A stretch of DNA of 55,477 nt from Phocaeicola faecicola (lineage in GTDB: Bacteria; Bacteroidota; Bacteroidia; Bacteroidales; Bacteroidaceae), in the NCBI RefSeq assembly GCF_013618865.1, contig NZ_JABSOE010000030.1, forward strand, positions 1 to 55,477, written 5' to 3'. Below the pieces are notes generated by a model that was given only the letters and a program-made list of their open reading frames with translations, ran no database searches and had not been told where the DNA came from. This document shows positions 8,396 to 18,163 of the stretch, in pieces. The position numbers and the translations under genes were made by a program. Numbering within the stretch: the first letter of the stretch is position 1; each line of letters begins with the position of its first letter.

Positions 8396-8427
8396 CGCAT
8401 GACGGCATCATCGACCCTCTTGCCGAC

Positions 8428-8700
8428 TTGGACGTGGATATCCAGAGCTTCGACATTCCGAGGATAGTGAGCGTCTATCCCGACCGGGCTGGCGTGAGAT
8501 GGTGGACAAAGGCATGGTTCAATGGTAAGGAAGAGGGGGAACCCTCCGTGGAGATTGAGGAACGTATGGCCGTGCAGTTCATCCACTGCCAAGTGGACAA
8601 GGACGCATGGTTGGAGGAACATTATCCTAAGCAGATGGAGATATATCACAATGCCATCGAGCAGACAAAGGAACAGATATTACAGCAGTATAATATATAA
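8428..8700 (+). CDS. -1 frame continuation of the M23-like gene
   Basis: Ninety residues from a TTG at 8428, but the same frame is open back into the A9 run at 8368-8376 and reads KKKLQEQALTHDGIIDPLAD before this point. The sequence is acidic with a conserved-looking centre (PRIVSVYPDRAGVRWWTKAW). There is no ribosome-binding site or ATG for an independent start, so I treat it as the C-terminal part of the preceding protein. The next gene starts nine bases after its stop. Confidence 0.6.
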   Translation: MDVDIQSFDIPRIVSVYPDRAGVRWWTKAWFNGKEEGEPSVEIEERMAVQFIHCQVDKDAWLEEHYPKQMEIYHNAIEQTKEQILQQYNI

Positions 8701-8709
8701 ACAAGGTAT

Positions 8710-10509
8710 ATGGCAGTTAAGAACAGTCAGCGATTCGCAGAGATAGAGCGTCTGATGGGCGACTACTTCGGGTGTCACCTTGCCCCCGTGATGGGCAGGG
8801 TGCAACGGGACTTGTCCAACAGACAGGCAGACGAGATGCGAGCCTACTCCAACAGTACGGCTGGCATCCTACGCTCATTGGCCACTGCCAATATGCCTGG
8901 TGATGACCCATACGCCACGCTGAAGATTACAGGCAAGTGGAACAGCAAGACCACCGAAGACTATCTGGCGATGTGCAAGGAGGCTATTGTCGGCAACAAG
9001 GATATGCAGCGTGACCTTGCCGTGATGGCTGAGGAATGGCGCAAGGCGGTGGTGACGGAGATAGGACGAGAGCGGTACGATGCACTCTCTAAACAACTCG
9101 GTTGTGATTTGGCATACGCCTATATCGATCACCGCATGGAGCAGCTGATGATAGAAAAAATGGTGAAAGACCGTATGCCAACATCTTCTGCCGACTATAT
9201 CATCCGCAAGGCGGCACAAAGCAGTCTGTTCGGTCTGCCCTACGAACTGAACAAGTCACCCCTTGCCGCAGAGATAGAAGCCAAAGGAGAGGCAGCCTAT
9301 AAGCCCTCTCGAACAGAGAAGGCAGCGGGATGGGCAGCCGGAGCGGGTGCCGATGTCGTGGCCATGGGAGGGATTGGCTCATGGGCAACCTTCGCCAAGT
9401 TTGTCGGTATCGATATGGTGATGAATGTCGGCATGGAGCACCTAAGCAAGAAAGGTAGCAGCCAAGAGGTCTGTGTCGAGGAGTGTATCAGCAAGGGAGT
9501 TTTCGGTACGGGCACCAACGTCTTCGCCTCATTCCGCAAACAGGCAAAAGTCATCAAGAACCACGAGAACAGCTATATCAAGGCTACCAACAGCCATTTC
9601 AAGAACAAGATTCCCACGAGCAATATCACTTTTATGGATTGGACGAAACAAACCGAGCAGACCTCTTTTCCTTGGAACAAAGGTACGTTCCTTGACCCTC
9701 AGAGAAACGAAGCAACCAAACGTACAGGCAAGTACAAGGATGTGCCCTTGATAGTTGCGCCTGGACAGGAAGACGAGTATCTGGAGGTTAAGGCGAGACT
9801 GGATGCAGAGGCTGAGAAGGAGAAGAAGGCAGAACCGAAAGAAACTCCTGATTCATCGACTGAAGAGGCAACACCATCTGTAGTCCAGCAGGAGGAAACA
9901 GCCTTACAAACAAACGAAAATGGATGGGACGGGCTGTTGCAGAGTTTTGGACTGAACGGCTTTTCAGACATCGGCAAGAACCTTGGTTATGTGTTGGCGA
10001 TGCTGCCCGATGTACTGGTGGGACTGTTCACTGGCAAGACAAAATCGCTGAATATGGACAATAGCCTCCTTCCTTTGGCCTCTATCGTGGCTGGAATGTT
10101 CGTGAAGAATCCTATACTGAAGATGCTGTTGATGGGTATGGGAGGTGCCAATCTGCTCAACAAAGCGGGACATGAGGTGCTGGGCAGGAAACAGCAGGAA
10201 GGCATTGCACCTACAGTTAGTCCTGCTGCATCTCGCATTCAGTACCGCCAATATCCTGATGAACCACTCAATCCTCGTATCAGCAACCCGATGCTGCAAG
10301 GGCGGTGTCTCGTTGCCAACATTGACCATGTGCCTTGTACCATTCAACTGCCTGACAGTGTGATTGGGGCGCATCAGTCGGGGGCATTGCCGCTGAATAC
10401 ATTGGCTAACGCCATACTTGCCAAGAACGACCAGATGCGACAGATGGCAGCAATGCAGTACGAAGAGCAGGCACGGGAGAGCGTGGTGCGACCGAGGGGA
10501 ATACAGTGA
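8710..10509 (+). CDS. large conserved hypothetical protein of the transfer operon
   Basis: A 599-residue protein with several parts: a helical N-terminus (residues 1-170), a glycine/alanine-rich hydrophobic segment near 205-245 (GWAAGAGADVVAMGGIGSWA), a basic middle, an acidic Glu/Lys linker near 355-400, and further hydrophobic stretches near 425-490 (LGYVLAMLPDVLVGLF; LPLASIVAGMFV; LLMGMGGANLL). The last 100 residues hold a compact block with C-L-V-A-N-I-D-H-V-P-C. The pattern fits a membrane-associated protein of the element. No family recognised. Confidence 0.6.
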   Translation: MAVKNSQRFAEIERLMGDYFGCHLAPVMGRVQRDLSNRQADEMRAYSNSTAGILRSLATANMPGDDPYATLKITGKWNSKTTEDYLAMCKEAIVGNKDMQRDLAVMAEEWRKAVVTEIGRERYDALSKQLGCDLAYAYIDHRMEQLMIEKMVKDRMPTSSADYIIRKAAQSSLFGLPYELNKSPLAAEIEAKGEAAYKPSRTEKAAGWAAGAGADVVAMGGIGSWATFAKFVGIDMVMNVGMEHLSKKGSSQEVCVEECISKGVFGTGTNVFASFRKQAKVIKNHENSYIKATNSHFKNKIPTSNITFMDWTKQTEQTSFPWNKGTFLDPQRNEATKRTGKYKDVPLIVAPGQEDEYLEVKARLDAEAEKEKKAEPKETPDSSTEEATPSVVQQEETALQTNENGWDGLLQSFGLNGFSDIGKNLGYVLAMLPDVLVGLFTGKTKSLNMDNSLLPLASIVAGMFVKNPILKMLLMGMGGANLLNKAGHEVLGRKQQEGIAPTVSPAASRIQYRQYPDEPLNPRISNPMLQGRCLVANIDHVPCTIQLPDSVIGAHQSGALPLNTLANAILAKNDQMRQMAAMQYEEQARESVVRPRGIQ

Positions 10510-10511
10510 AG

Positions 10512-10553
10512 CCCGACAACAAAATTGTCGGGAACGGTGGCTTGGTAAGCCAA
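10512..10553 (+). repeat. two consecutive intercistronic hairpins
   Basis: CCCGACAA (10512-10519) pairs perfectly with TTGTCGGG (10525-10532), followed by a second hairpin TGGCTTggtAAGCCA (10539-10553). Neither is followed by a T-run, so they look like RNA-processing or stability elements in the 82-base gap rather than a full terminator. Confidence 0.5.
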
Positions 10554-10591
10554 TTATAGAATGTGATTGAGATAAACAAAAAGATAAAAGC

Positions 10592-13048
10592 ATGAAAGAG
10601 AAATCAGAATTTGAGAAGCGGACGGCGGAGAAGCAGGTGTCGCTGCTCACTGAGGCACTGACGAGTGCGGTGGATGCCAAGGGACATTGGTTGAATGCAA
10701 GCGGCAAACTCTATCCGAAGCTCTATCCCAAGGGCTTTTCGGTCAGTCCGTTCAATGCCCTTGTCCTTGCCCTTGACTCCGATGCCAAGGGTTGCAAGAG
10801 CAATCTGTTTACGCAGTTCTCCGAAGCGAAGGCACGGGGTGAGAGCGTGAGGGAGCATGAGAAAGGTGTGCCGTTCCTGTATTACAATTGGAATAAGTAC
10901 GTCAACCGCAACAATCCCGACGATGTCATCACCAAGGAGGCATACGCAGAACTGTCGGAACAGGACAAACAGCAGTACAAGGGAGTGAAAAACCGTGAGA
11001 TCCGTGTGCTGTTCAATATCGACCAGACGCTACTGCCTATGGCTAACGAAACAGCCTACACTACGGCATTGAAGAAGGATGGCACGGTGGAGGATAGAGG
11101 TTATGGCGACAAGGAGGACAAGCAGCTGCATGGGTGCGTCAACGGATTCCTTCAGAAGATGAAGGACAACCTCGTGAATGTACGTCAGGACGGCACGGGT
11201 GTGGCGCACTACGACACCGAGAAGGATGTCATCTACCTGCCACGGCAGCGTGACTTCGAGCACTACAATGACTATGTACAGGAGATGATGCGTCAGTTGG
11301 TGTCTGCCACCGGTCATCAGCAGCGGTTGGCACGTGAGGGCATGGTCATGAAGAACGGCAAAGCCCCGTCGGAGGATGCCGTGAAGAAGGAACGACTCAT
11401 CACTGAGATAGCTTCGGGCGTGAAGATGCTCGAACTGGGACTGCCTGCCCGTCTGTCAAAGGACAGCCTTAGCATGGTGGACTATTGGACGAGGGAACTG
11501 AAGGAAGACCCTTGTCTGATTGATGCCATCGAGAGTGAGGTGAACGGTGCGCTGAAGGTGTTGAAGAAAGCCGAACTGGGTGAAAAGGTGGAGTATGCCA
11601 CCGACCAGCATCAGCGAGAGACGGCGCAGATACAGGTGCAGTTGCCCAACCACTACTTCGTAGCAGACGAAATCAAGCAGCATCCCAACGAGGAGCAGCG
11701 TACTGTGGTCATCGTGCGTGATGATGCCAGCAAGACCGCCGATGTGGTGCTGCCACAGGGTGCATCGTTGGAGGTGAACAACGAGATCAAGGGCATGAAC
11801 AAGCAACGCTTCACCAATGCCTTGCAGAAAGAGGGTTATGACAACGTGCGTTTCTACAATCCCGACGGAGCCTTGGGCTTCCGTCCCGACGACAGTTATT
11901 TCGCCGACAAGAAAATCACGGTATCAAGACTGCGCAACTGGTCTATCGAAGACCTATCCTCGTTGGATGCTTCTGAGGCCGTAACCCACAGCCGTGACAT
12001 CGGTTTCGACAATGTGCAGTTGGTAAAGGATGACAAGGAGCGGTGGGCATTGTACATCAAGCCCGAAGGTAAGGAGGGCTTTGCCGTCTATCCCGACAAA
12101 GGAGACCTCAATCATTTCTTCACCACCTTGAAGCAGTCGATGGACAACATCGAGCGTGTGCGTGAGGAACTGGCACAGAAGTATTATGCTATGGCAGAGG
12201 CGAAACCCGACCTGAAGGTGGACATCTTCGGAGGTAATGAGCAGGAGGTTGATTTGAACCGCATCCAGCGTGTGGCAGTATTCCGTGCCAAATCGGGCGA
12301 ATGCCTGTGTGCAGCCACTATTGACGGCAAGAAGTTGCAGCCGAGAAGTGTCAGTCCGTCACAATGGCAACGATTGTGGGTGGCTCCTGACAGGGATTCC
12401 TACAAGCAGAACCTTGCCGCCTCGCTGTTTGCTGATGTATTGCAGAAAGACAACAATGTCGAGCAAAGTACACAAGAGAAGCAGGAAGAAGCGACGGAGG
12501 TGAAGCAAGCGGAGACGGCAATTGTCGATAAGCATGATGAACAGAAGGAAGTGGTACTTAAGGAAGATAAAAGCTCTGAACAAAGGGAAGAGAAGAAACA
12601 AGAGGAAAAGAAAGAAGAAAAGAAGGATGAAAAGGCTGTCAAGGCTGCTGTCTCTCCCCTTGTCCAACAATATCTTGACTTGAAGAAGAAGCATCCTGAT
12701 GCCATTCTTTTGTTTCGCTGCGGTGACTTCTATGAGACCTACAAGGATGATGCGGTGAAGGCATCCAAAATATTGGGTATTACGCTGACAAAGAGCAATG
12801 GGCGCAAGGATGATGAAGGCAAGCCGTTGGCAATGGCAGGATTCCCATATCATGCCCTCGACACCTATCTGCCGAAGCTCATTCGTGCTGGTGAACGGGT
12901 GGCCATCTGTGACCAGTTGGAAATGCCGAAGCAGACAACATCATCGAAGCGTGGAATTACGGAGATGGTGTCACCTGGAAAAGAGACAGGAAAGCAGATG
13001 GCACAGGAAAGTCAAGAAACAGAACAACACACCAGTCTAAGGAGATAG
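10592..13048 (+). CDS. ArdC-like protein fused to a MutS domain I
   Basis: An 818-residue multi-domain protein. Residues 1-145 resemble the ArdC N-terminal single-strand-DNA-binding domain. Residues about 150-250 resemble the ArdC zinc-protease domain ([17 protein letters not shown]) but the HELVH position reads RQLVS (about 234-238), so this domain should be catalytically dead. A Glu/Lys-rich linker (about 610-685) leads to a MutS N-terminal mismatch-recognition domain (about 687-780): [20 protein letters not shown], then GDFYE with the Phe-x-Glu that contacts mismatches in MutS, and [20 protein letters not shown]. There is no MutS ATPase. Such polyvalent proteins are carried into recipients by conjugative elements and phages; a role in protecting or scanning incoming DNA is inference. 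It is followed by the GH73-M23 gene after four bases. Confidence 0.8.
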   Translation: MKEKSEFEKRTAEKQVSLLTEALTSAVDAKGHWLNASGKLYPKLYPKGFSVSPFNALVLALDSDAKGCKSNLFTQFSEAKARGESVREHEKGVPFLYYNWNKYVNRNNPDDVITKEAYAELSEQDKQQYKGVKNREIRVLFNIDQTLLPMANETAYTTALKKDGTVEDRGYGDKEDKQLHGCVNGFLQKMKDNLVNVRQDGTGVAHYDTEKDVIYLPRQRDFEHYNDYVQEMMRQLVSATGHQQRLAREGMVMKNGKAPSEDAVKKERLITEIASGVKMLELGLPARLSKDSLSMVDYWTRELKEDPCLIDAIESEVNGALKVLKKAELGEKVEYATDQHQRETAQIQVQLPNHYFVADEIKQHPNEEQRTVVIVRDDASKTADVVLPQGASLEVNNEIKGMNKQRFTNALQKEGYDNVRFYNPDGALGFRPDDSYFADKKITVSRLRNWSIEDLSSLDASEAVTHSRDIGFDNVQLVKDDKERWALYIKPEGKEGFAVYPDKGDLNHFFTTLKQSMDNIERVREELAQKYYAMAEAKPDLKVDIFGGNEQEVDLNRIQRVAVFRAKSGECLCAATIDGKKLQPRSVSPSQWQRLWVAPDRDSYKQNLAASLFADVLQKDNNVEQSTQEKQEEATEVKQAETAIVDKHDEQKEVVLKEDKSSEQREEKKQEEKKEEKKDEKAVKAAVSPLVQQYLDLKKKHPDAILLFRCGDFYETYKDDAVKASKILGITLTKSNGRKDDEGKPLAMAGFPYHALDTYLPKLIRAGERVAICDQLEMPKQTTSSKRGITEMVSPGKETGKQMAQESQETEQHTSLRR

Positions 13049-13052
13049 GCTT

Positions 13053-14609
13053 ATGGGAAAGAACGCAGCGTATGCCGCACAATATGCGGAGGAAGCCAAA
13101 GAACAGATGCGGATGTATGGGATTCCTGCCTCCGTCATCTTGGCGCAAGCCATACTGGAGAGCAGCAACGGACAGAGCCAACTGTCGCGCGAATGCAACA
13201 ACCACTTTGGCATCAAGGCTACGGCATCGTGGTTGAAGAATGGCGGAGAGTATGGAGTCTATACGGATGATAGGCCCAACGAGAAATTCTGTAAGTACAA
13301 AAGCGTGGGTGACAGTTATGAGCATCACTCGCAGTTCCTGAAGCAGAACAAGCGTTATGCGCAGTGCTTCACGCTGTCGCCTGACGACTACAAGGGATGG
13401 ACGAAGGGCATTGAGCGTGCCGGCTATGCCACGGGCGGCGGTTATGCTGCAAGTCTGCAGCGCATCATTGAAGCCAACGGACTGGACAAGTATGACAGTG
13501 AGGTGATGGCTGAGATGCGGGCAGAAGGTCGGTCGTTCGGGGTGGAGAATAATCCTCGTAGAGAAATGCCTGCTGCCCATGTACCGCAGTCTGCCGGGTA
13601 TTCCTTTCCTGTGGAGCGAGAGGAGTTTCTCTTCATCACCTCGCCTTTCGGCAATCGCCAGGATCCGATGGATGCCACCAAGCAGCAGATGCACAAGGGC
13701 ATTGACATCAAGACGAACCATGAGGCGGTGTTGGCCACGGAGAACGGCGGCAAGGTGGTGGCGGTGAACCATAATGCGAACACGGCAGGAGGGAAATCCG
13801 TCACCGTGGAATACAGCCGTGAGGATGGCAGCAAGGTGCAATGCTCCTACCTGCATCTGTCTGACATAGCAGTAAAGGTAGGTGACGTGGTTAATGCCAG
13901 TCAGAAGTTGGGGGTGTCGGGAAATACCGGCACCAGAACCACTGGCGAGCATCTGCATTTCGGAGTGAAGAGTGTATCGGCTGACGGCTCAAAAAGGGAT
14001 ATGGATCCAGCCGCTTATCTGGCAGAAATCGGACAGAAAGGCAACATCAAGCTACAGGCCCTGCATAACGGCAATGACCTGTTGGCAAAATACAAGAGCA
14101 ATGCGCCACAGGAGCAGAAGGTTTCGTCGGAGGACTGGATGAAGAAAATCCTTTCCTCGGAGGACAGCGGCGTGGGCATTTCGGGAACGAATGACCCTAT
14201 ACTCGACATGGCGATGACCACCTTCATGTCGCTGATGATGTTGGCAGCGCAGATTGACAGCAATGATGAGGAACGACAAAAAGGACTTATCTCTGCCATG
14301 GCAGCCAACCGGCTCGTAGATTTGACCTCGCTTGTTCCAGGCATGAGGCAATGCACCATTACTGTGGGTGAGAACGGCAAGACTGTGCTTCATGCAGAGA
14401 GCGGTACGGTGAAGATTGACCGTGAACTGACCTCCTCGGAGATGAACCGCCTGTCGCTCATTTTGGGCAATGCCAATCTGTCGGAAGAAAGCAAACGGAC
14501 GAAGATTGCGGGAATGGTGACAGGCATCGTGGCGACACAGCAGGCTTCGCAGAACTTCGAGCAAGGGATGGAGGCTGAGAGTCAACAACAAAATCTGCAA
14601 AGGAAATGA
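13053..14609 (+). CDS. bifunctional wall hydrolase: GH73 glucosaminidase + M23 peptidase
   Basis: A 518-residue two-enzyme protein. Residues 1-145 are a GH73-type N-acetylglucosaminidase domain (VILAQAILESSNGQSQLS with E36 as the likely catalytic acid, and NNHFGIK). Residues about 185-325 are an M23 peptidase with intact residues: H214-xxx-D218 (HKGID), H268 (YLHLS) and H300-x-H302 (EHLHF). The remainder is helical. Together they would cut both glycan and peptide bonds of peptidoglycan to let a transfer channel through. No signal peptide is visible, so export would need the secretion system itself. It overlaps the next small gene by four bases. Confidence 0.88.
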   Translation: MGKNAAYAAQYAEEAKEQMRMYGIPASVILAQAILESSNGQSQLSRECNNHFGIKATASWLKNGGEYGVYTDDRPNEKFCKYKSVGDSYEHHSQFLKQNKRYAQCFTLSPDDYKGWTKGIERAGYATGGGYAASLQRIIEANGLDKYDSEVMAEMRAEGRSFGVENNPRREMPAAHVPQSAGYSFPVEREEFLFITSPFGNRQDPMDATKQQMHKGIDIKTNHEAVLATENGGKVVAVNHNANTAGGKSVTVEYSREDGSKVQCSYLHLSDIAVKVGDVVNASQKLGVSGNTGTRTTGEHLHFGVKSVSADGSKRDMDPAAYLAEIGQKGNIKLQALHNGNDLLAKYKSNAPQEQKVSSEDWMKKILSSEDSGVGISGTNDPILDMAMTTFMSLMMLAAQIDSNDEERQKGLISAMAANRLVDLTSLVPGMRQCTITVGENGKTVLHAESGTVKIDRELTSSEMNRLSLILGNANLSEESKRTKIAGMVTGIVATQQASQNFEQGMEAESQQQNLQRK

Positions 14610-14788
14610 AAAGGATAGCAAGTCATCTGTGTACATTGCTGGTGGGTATGGTAGCTGTGGCAGGACACTTCATGCTTACCCAATGGCTTTTCGGTCAGAC
14701 CGTGGCCATCATCTATCTCGGCTTCCAACTTATCATAGCAGCGTGGATAGTCTATGAACTGATACGTGCGCTAGTATATGATGATTGA
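14606..14788 (+). CDS. small two-helix membrane protein
   Basis: Sixty residues with two hydrophobic segments (about 8-27 and 32-54) and little else. It overlaps the upstream hydrolase gene by four bases (ATGA), so translation is coupled. Its size and coupling to a wall hydrolase recall holin-like or channel accessory proteins, but no family is recognised. Confidence 0.6.
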   Translation: MKRIASHLCTLLVGMVAVAGHFMLTQWLFGQTVAIIYLGFQLIIAAWIVYELIRALVYDD

Positions 14789-14860
14789 AAAGAGATTATT
14801 GTCATTGCTAAGACATTTCACTTGGACGATGGATATGTATAATTCAAATAGTATCGAGCA

Positions 14861-15466
14861 ATGATCAAATGTAATGTAACAGTGTGCGGAACGGTCAGCA
14901 AGGCTGCGACCTGCCGCACGAACAAGGAGGGCAAGGCATTCGTGAGCTTTGCCATGAACGTAGTCATTCCAGCGAAGAGCGGGATTAACAAGACCATCGA
15001 GGTGTCGGTCATCAAAGATGGGACACTGACGGAGGTGGGCAGCTGCAACATCGGCGAACGCATTGAGGTAGCCGGTGTATTGGTACCAAGAAAATGGGGC
15101 GATGTCCTTTATTTCAACCTGTCGGCAAGCAGCATCAGCCACCAGCCTGACGAGGCAGAGGACTGCATCAAGGGCGTGATGGAGTTCCGCGGCAAGGTGG
15201 GCAAGAGCATTGAGGACAAGACGGACAAGAATGGTGTGCCGTACTGCCAGTTCTCCGCTTTCAGCGCAGAGAAAGTACAGGACGGATTTGAATACATCTG
15301 GGTAAGTTTCTTCCTATTCGATGGCAAATGCGAGGCATGGCTGCAACCAGGCGTGAAAGCGAACATCAAAGGGGCATTGTCTGTCAGTGTCTTCAATGAC
15401 AAACTGGACTTCTCCTGCCGAGTGTCTGAAATGAGCGAATATGTTCCGCAGCCCTATAATGGTTAA
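14861..15466 (+). CDS. OB-fold (SSB-like) protein, probably two OB folds
   Basis: A 201-residue protein with an SSB-like beginning (MIKCNVTVCGTVSKAATCRT, then KAFVSFAMNVV), followed by a second similar strand pattern from about residue 105 (GVMEFRGKVGKSIEDKTDKN, CQFSAFSAE). It therefore looks like a tandem OB-fold nucleic-acid-binding protein. It lacks the acidic DLPF tail seen in the other element SSB. It precedes the ArdC gene by a few bases, fitting a role in handling single-stranded DNA during transfer. Confidence 0.65.
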   Translation: MIKCNVTVCGTVSKAATCRTNKEGKAFVSFAMNVVIPAKSGINKTIEVSVIKDGTLTEVGSCNIGERIEVAGVLVPRKWGDVLYFNLSASSISHQPDEAEDCIKGVMEFRGKVGKSIEDKTDKNGVPYCQFSAFSAEKVQDGFEYIWVSFFLFDGKCEAWLQPGVKANIKGALSVSVFNDKLDFSCRVSEMSEYVPQPYNG

Positions 15467-15472
15467 TTGACT

Positions 15473-17395
15473 ATGGGAAAGCCTTATGCTAAGGAAGGTC
15501 CGAGTGCCGAAGACAAGGCACTCGACCTGTTTGCCGATATGATGATTGAGCGTATTCAGTCGCTGTCGGGCAAAGACGGATGGAAAAAGCCCTGGTTTAC
15601 TGAAGGTGCGTTGCAATGGCCGAAAAACCTGAACGGACGAGAATATAATGGCATGAACGCTATGATGTTGCTCCTGCATTGCGAGAAGGAGGGTTACAAG
15701 ATTCCTCGCTTCTGTACCTTCGACCGCATACAGCAGTTTAACAAAACTGGCAAGAAAGACGAGGAACAGAAGCCCCGTGTGTCAGTACTGAAAGGTGAGC
15801 ATTCTTTCCCCGTGATGCTCACCACGTTTACGGTGGTCAATAAGGAAACAAAGGAACACATCAAGTGGGAGGACTACAAACTGCTCTCTCAGGAAGAGCG
15901 CGAAAAGTACAATGTATATCCAAAGCTTCAGACTTACCATGTCTTCAATGTGGCGCAGACCAACCTGAAGGAGGTCAGACCAGAGTTTTGGGAGAAACTG
16001 GAACAGGAATACTCGATGCCCAAGGTAGAGAAGGACGAGCAGTTTGCCTTTGAACCCGTGGATAGGATGATAGCGGACAACCGTTGGATATGTCCCATCA
16101 AACCGATGTTCGGTGATTCCGCCTATTTCTCCATCAGCAAGAATGAGATTGTGATGCCTGAGAAAAGGCAGTTCAAGGATGGGGAGTCTTTCTACTCGAA
16201 CCTTTTCCACGAGATGGGACACTCCACGGGTGCGGAGGGACAGTTAGACCGCATCAAGCCCGCTACCTTCGGCTCGGCAGAGTATGCACGCGAGGAACTG
16301 GTGGCAGAACTGACGGCTGCGCTGACCGCTCAGCGGTATGGCATGACAAAGCATCTGAAAGGAGATTCGGCTGCCTATTTGAAGTCTTGGCTGGATTCGC
16401 TGAAGGAGTCGCCGCAGTTCATCAAGACCACGCTACTCGATGTGAAAAAAGCTACCTCAATGCTCACGCAGCATATCGACAAGATTGCTATGGAGATAGA
16501 CCAGGAGAAAAAGGCTGAGCAGGAAAACGGGCAAGGGAAAAGTTATCTATCCATAGATGACGGCGACCATGCAGTCTTGGCATATAATGGTTCTGCTGTA
16601 TATATCCAGCATCATGAGAAGGAGGACTCTGTAAAGATTGCTGTGCCGACGAGTAACGGTCTGGAAGTGAAACTCTCTGTTCCTTACGACCACGGCAAAG
16701 ACCTTGACACCAATTATCAGGAGGCTTTTGCCCAGTACAAAAGCCTGACAGAGCCTTCACAATCGAAAGAAAACGTCTATTATGCCTCCATCGCCTATCT
16801 CCAATCAACGGATGACACATCGGAACTGGATAAGCTAAAGGAGAAAGGTGACTATCAAGGACTGCTGACGCTTGCCAAGGAATACTATGACGGGAACGGC
16901 ATGGACGAGGAGCAGACCTACAGGAAGCCGTGCCAGAACAGAGGCGATGACCTGCTAATAGAGGACAAGGACTTTGCAGTGGTCTATAACGGGAGTGTCG
17001 GCGGTACGTATGAGGTGTTCCTGAAGCATACGGAGCAAGAAGTGCGTGACCATATCACTCGCTATGGCATAGGACGTGCCAGTGAGGACGTGAAGGCTGT
17101 GGCGAGGGAGATGACCGCCGAAGAGTTTTCGGAATTGGCGCAGCGAAAAATGCCGATATTCCAAATGCCGAATGGTGGTTTGCTGAACCTGCAATATAAC
17201 AAGGATAAGGATAGCCTGGATGTGGGGACTGTGACCAATGCAGGACTCTCTGTGAAGCATACCTTCCCTTTCAGCCACAACCATTCTATGGACGCAAACA
17301 TCAGCTCTGCGTATGAGCAACTGCTTGACATGGAGGAGTACCAGAAGGAAGAGGTACAAGAGGAGCACGTTGCCAAGTCCGCTTTCCGAAGATGA
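15473..17395 (+). CDS. ardC: ArdC-type antirestriction protein (ssDNA-binding + zincin)
   Basis: A 640-residue protein. Residues about 10-165 match the ArdC_N single-strand-DNA-binding domain (GWKKPWF, RxYxGxNAMMLLL). Residues about 190-310 form the metallopeptidase domain with an intact HEMGH zinc motif at 246-250 followed by STGAEGQLDR. ArdC proteins enter recipient cells with conjugating DNA and protect it from restriction. The C-terminal half contains two related repeats (LAYNGSAVYIQHHE and VVYNGSVGGTYEVFLKHTE, each followed by a beta-rich block), whose function I cannot name. The ATG at 15473 is chosen over a TTG six bases upstream. It is the last gene of the rightward operon. Confidence 0.82.
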   Translation: MGKPYAKEGPSAEDKALDLFADMMIERIQSLSGKDGWKKPWFTEGALQWPKNLNGREYNGMNAMMLLLHCEKEGYKIPRFCTFDRIQQFNKTGKKDEEQKPRVSVLKGEHSFPVMLTTFTVVNKETKEHIKWEDYKLLSQEEREKYNVYPKLQTYHVFNVAQTNLKEVRPEFWEKLEQEYSMPKVEKDEQFAFEPVDRMIADNRWICPIKPMFGDSAYFSISKNEIVMPEKRQFKDGESFYSNLFHEMGHSTGAEGQLDRIKPATFGSAEYAREELVAELTAALTAQRYGMTKHLKGDSAAYLKSWLDSLKESPQFIKTTLLDVKKATSMLTQHIDKIAMEIDQEKKAEQENGQGKSYLSIDDGDHAVLAYNGSAVYIQHHEKEDSVKIAVPTSNGLEVKLSVPYDHGKDLDTNYQEAFAQYKSLTEPSQSKENVYYASIAYLQSTDDTSELDKLKEKGDYQGLLTLAKEYYDGNGMDEEQTYRKPCQNRGDDLLIEDKDFAVVYNGSVGGTYEVFLKHTEQEVRDHITRYGIGRASEDVKAVAREMTAEEFSELAQRKMPIFQMPNGGLLNLQYNKDKDSLDVGTVTNAGLSVKHTFPFSHNHSMDANISSAYEQLLDMEEYQKEEVQEEHVAKSAFRR

Positions 17396-17396
17396 G

Positions 17397-17456
17397 AGTA
17401 GTATCGTAGTATATACTAATCGTAGGCTTTACTACTCATAGTAGGTACTAACAATA
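17397..17456. repeat. TAGTA/TACTA repeat cluster 1 (candidate centromere)
   Basis: Within 60 bases there are seven TAGTA, TACTA or close variants, including TAGTAtatACTA and ATAGTAggTACTA, which fit a TAGTAnnTACTA palindrome. The same motif is clustered on both sides of the ParA operon (33122-33191 and 34299-34409). It could also act as an operator at the end of the transfer operon. Confidence 0.6.
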
Positions 17457-17457
17457 G

Positions 17458-17489
17458 TCAGCCGCAAGGAGTAATGTCCCTGCGGCTGA
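17458..17489. terminator. hairpin between convergent genes
   Basis: TCAGCCGCA (17458-17466) pairs perfectly with TGCGGCTGA (17481-17489), then TTTAATTT. It lies between the stop of the rightward ArdC gene and the stop of the leftward gene at 17502, so it can serve as a bidirectional terminator. Confidence 0.6.
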
Positions 17490-17501
17490 TTTAATTTGGG
17501 G

Positions 17502-17867
17502 TCATTCCATATTATGAAGGAATGCTTGTAAATCCTCGTCTGGAATGCTCTTCAGTTTCACCGGCTTGAAGCCGTCCAACTGCTCCACTTGAAATATCTC
17601 GTCCACTCCATATTTGGAGCCATCCACCTTTACGCTCTCCATTTCATTGACGGAGGTATAGCCATACTCCGTTTCATGCAGACCGCATACGATGGTGAAC
17701 AACGTGGTGTCGTTACCTTCCGGCTGTCCTTCAAGTACGAACCAACGGACGTGTCCGATGAAGAATATTGCCACACAAACGGCATCCTTGCCTTTGCCGT
17801 CCTGTGAATACAGAGGATAGGATTTCAGTATCTCCTCCAATACGGGTGTAATCAATCTGCTTGCCAT
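17502..17867 (-). CDS. DUF2958 family protein
   Basis: A 121-residue protein resembling the DUF2958 family (MASRLITPVLEEILKSYPLY, then AIFFIGHVRWFVLEG and VCGLHETEYGYTSVNEME), which is frequent on conjugative plasmids and elements but has no known activity. The ATG at 17867 is two bases from the stop of the upstream leftward gene, so the pair is co-transcribed. An alternative TTG six bases earlier would add two residues. Confidence 0.75.
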   Translation of the reverse strand: MASRLITPVLEEILKSYPLYSQDGKGKDAVCVAIFFIGHVRWFVLEGQPEGNDTTLFTIVCGLHETEYGYTSVNEMESVKVDGSKYGVDEIFQVEQLDGFKPVKLKSIPDEDLQAFLHNME

Positions 17868-17869
17868 AG

Positions 17870-18163
17870 TCAATCGTTGTTAAGTGTTCTGTAATACATT
17901 CTGTTCTCTACAAGGTGTTCGATGGCCTCTGCTGCCAATCGGCACACCCACTCGTCACGCTGGTCATAACGACCTTTTTGATAGTCGTTGGCAAGGCGTT
18001 CCAAGAAGGCAAACACCACCTTGCCCTTTTCGTTGATAAGATAGCGATGGTCATCTGCAAGGGCATTGCCTACCTTGGCGGCTGACCCCATCTGACCGTT
18101 TACGAACCGTGAGAAGCACTCGACAAATGCCTGCTCGTTTTCTGATAATCTGTGTAATTCCAT
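17870..18163 (-). CDS. small hypothetical helical protein
   Basis: A 97-residue helical protein (MELHRLSENEQAFVECFSRF). It is the first gene of the leftward pair with DUF2958. Its leader on the minus strand contains GGGAAGAAAA about 30 bases before the ATG, a sequence shared with the leaders of other leftward operons in the element. No family recognised. Confidence 0.6.
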   Translation of the reverse strand: MELHRLSENEQAFVECFSRFVNGQMGSAAKVGNALADDHRYLINEKGKVVFAFLERLANDYQKGRYDQRDEWVCRLAAEAIEHLVENRMYYRTLNND

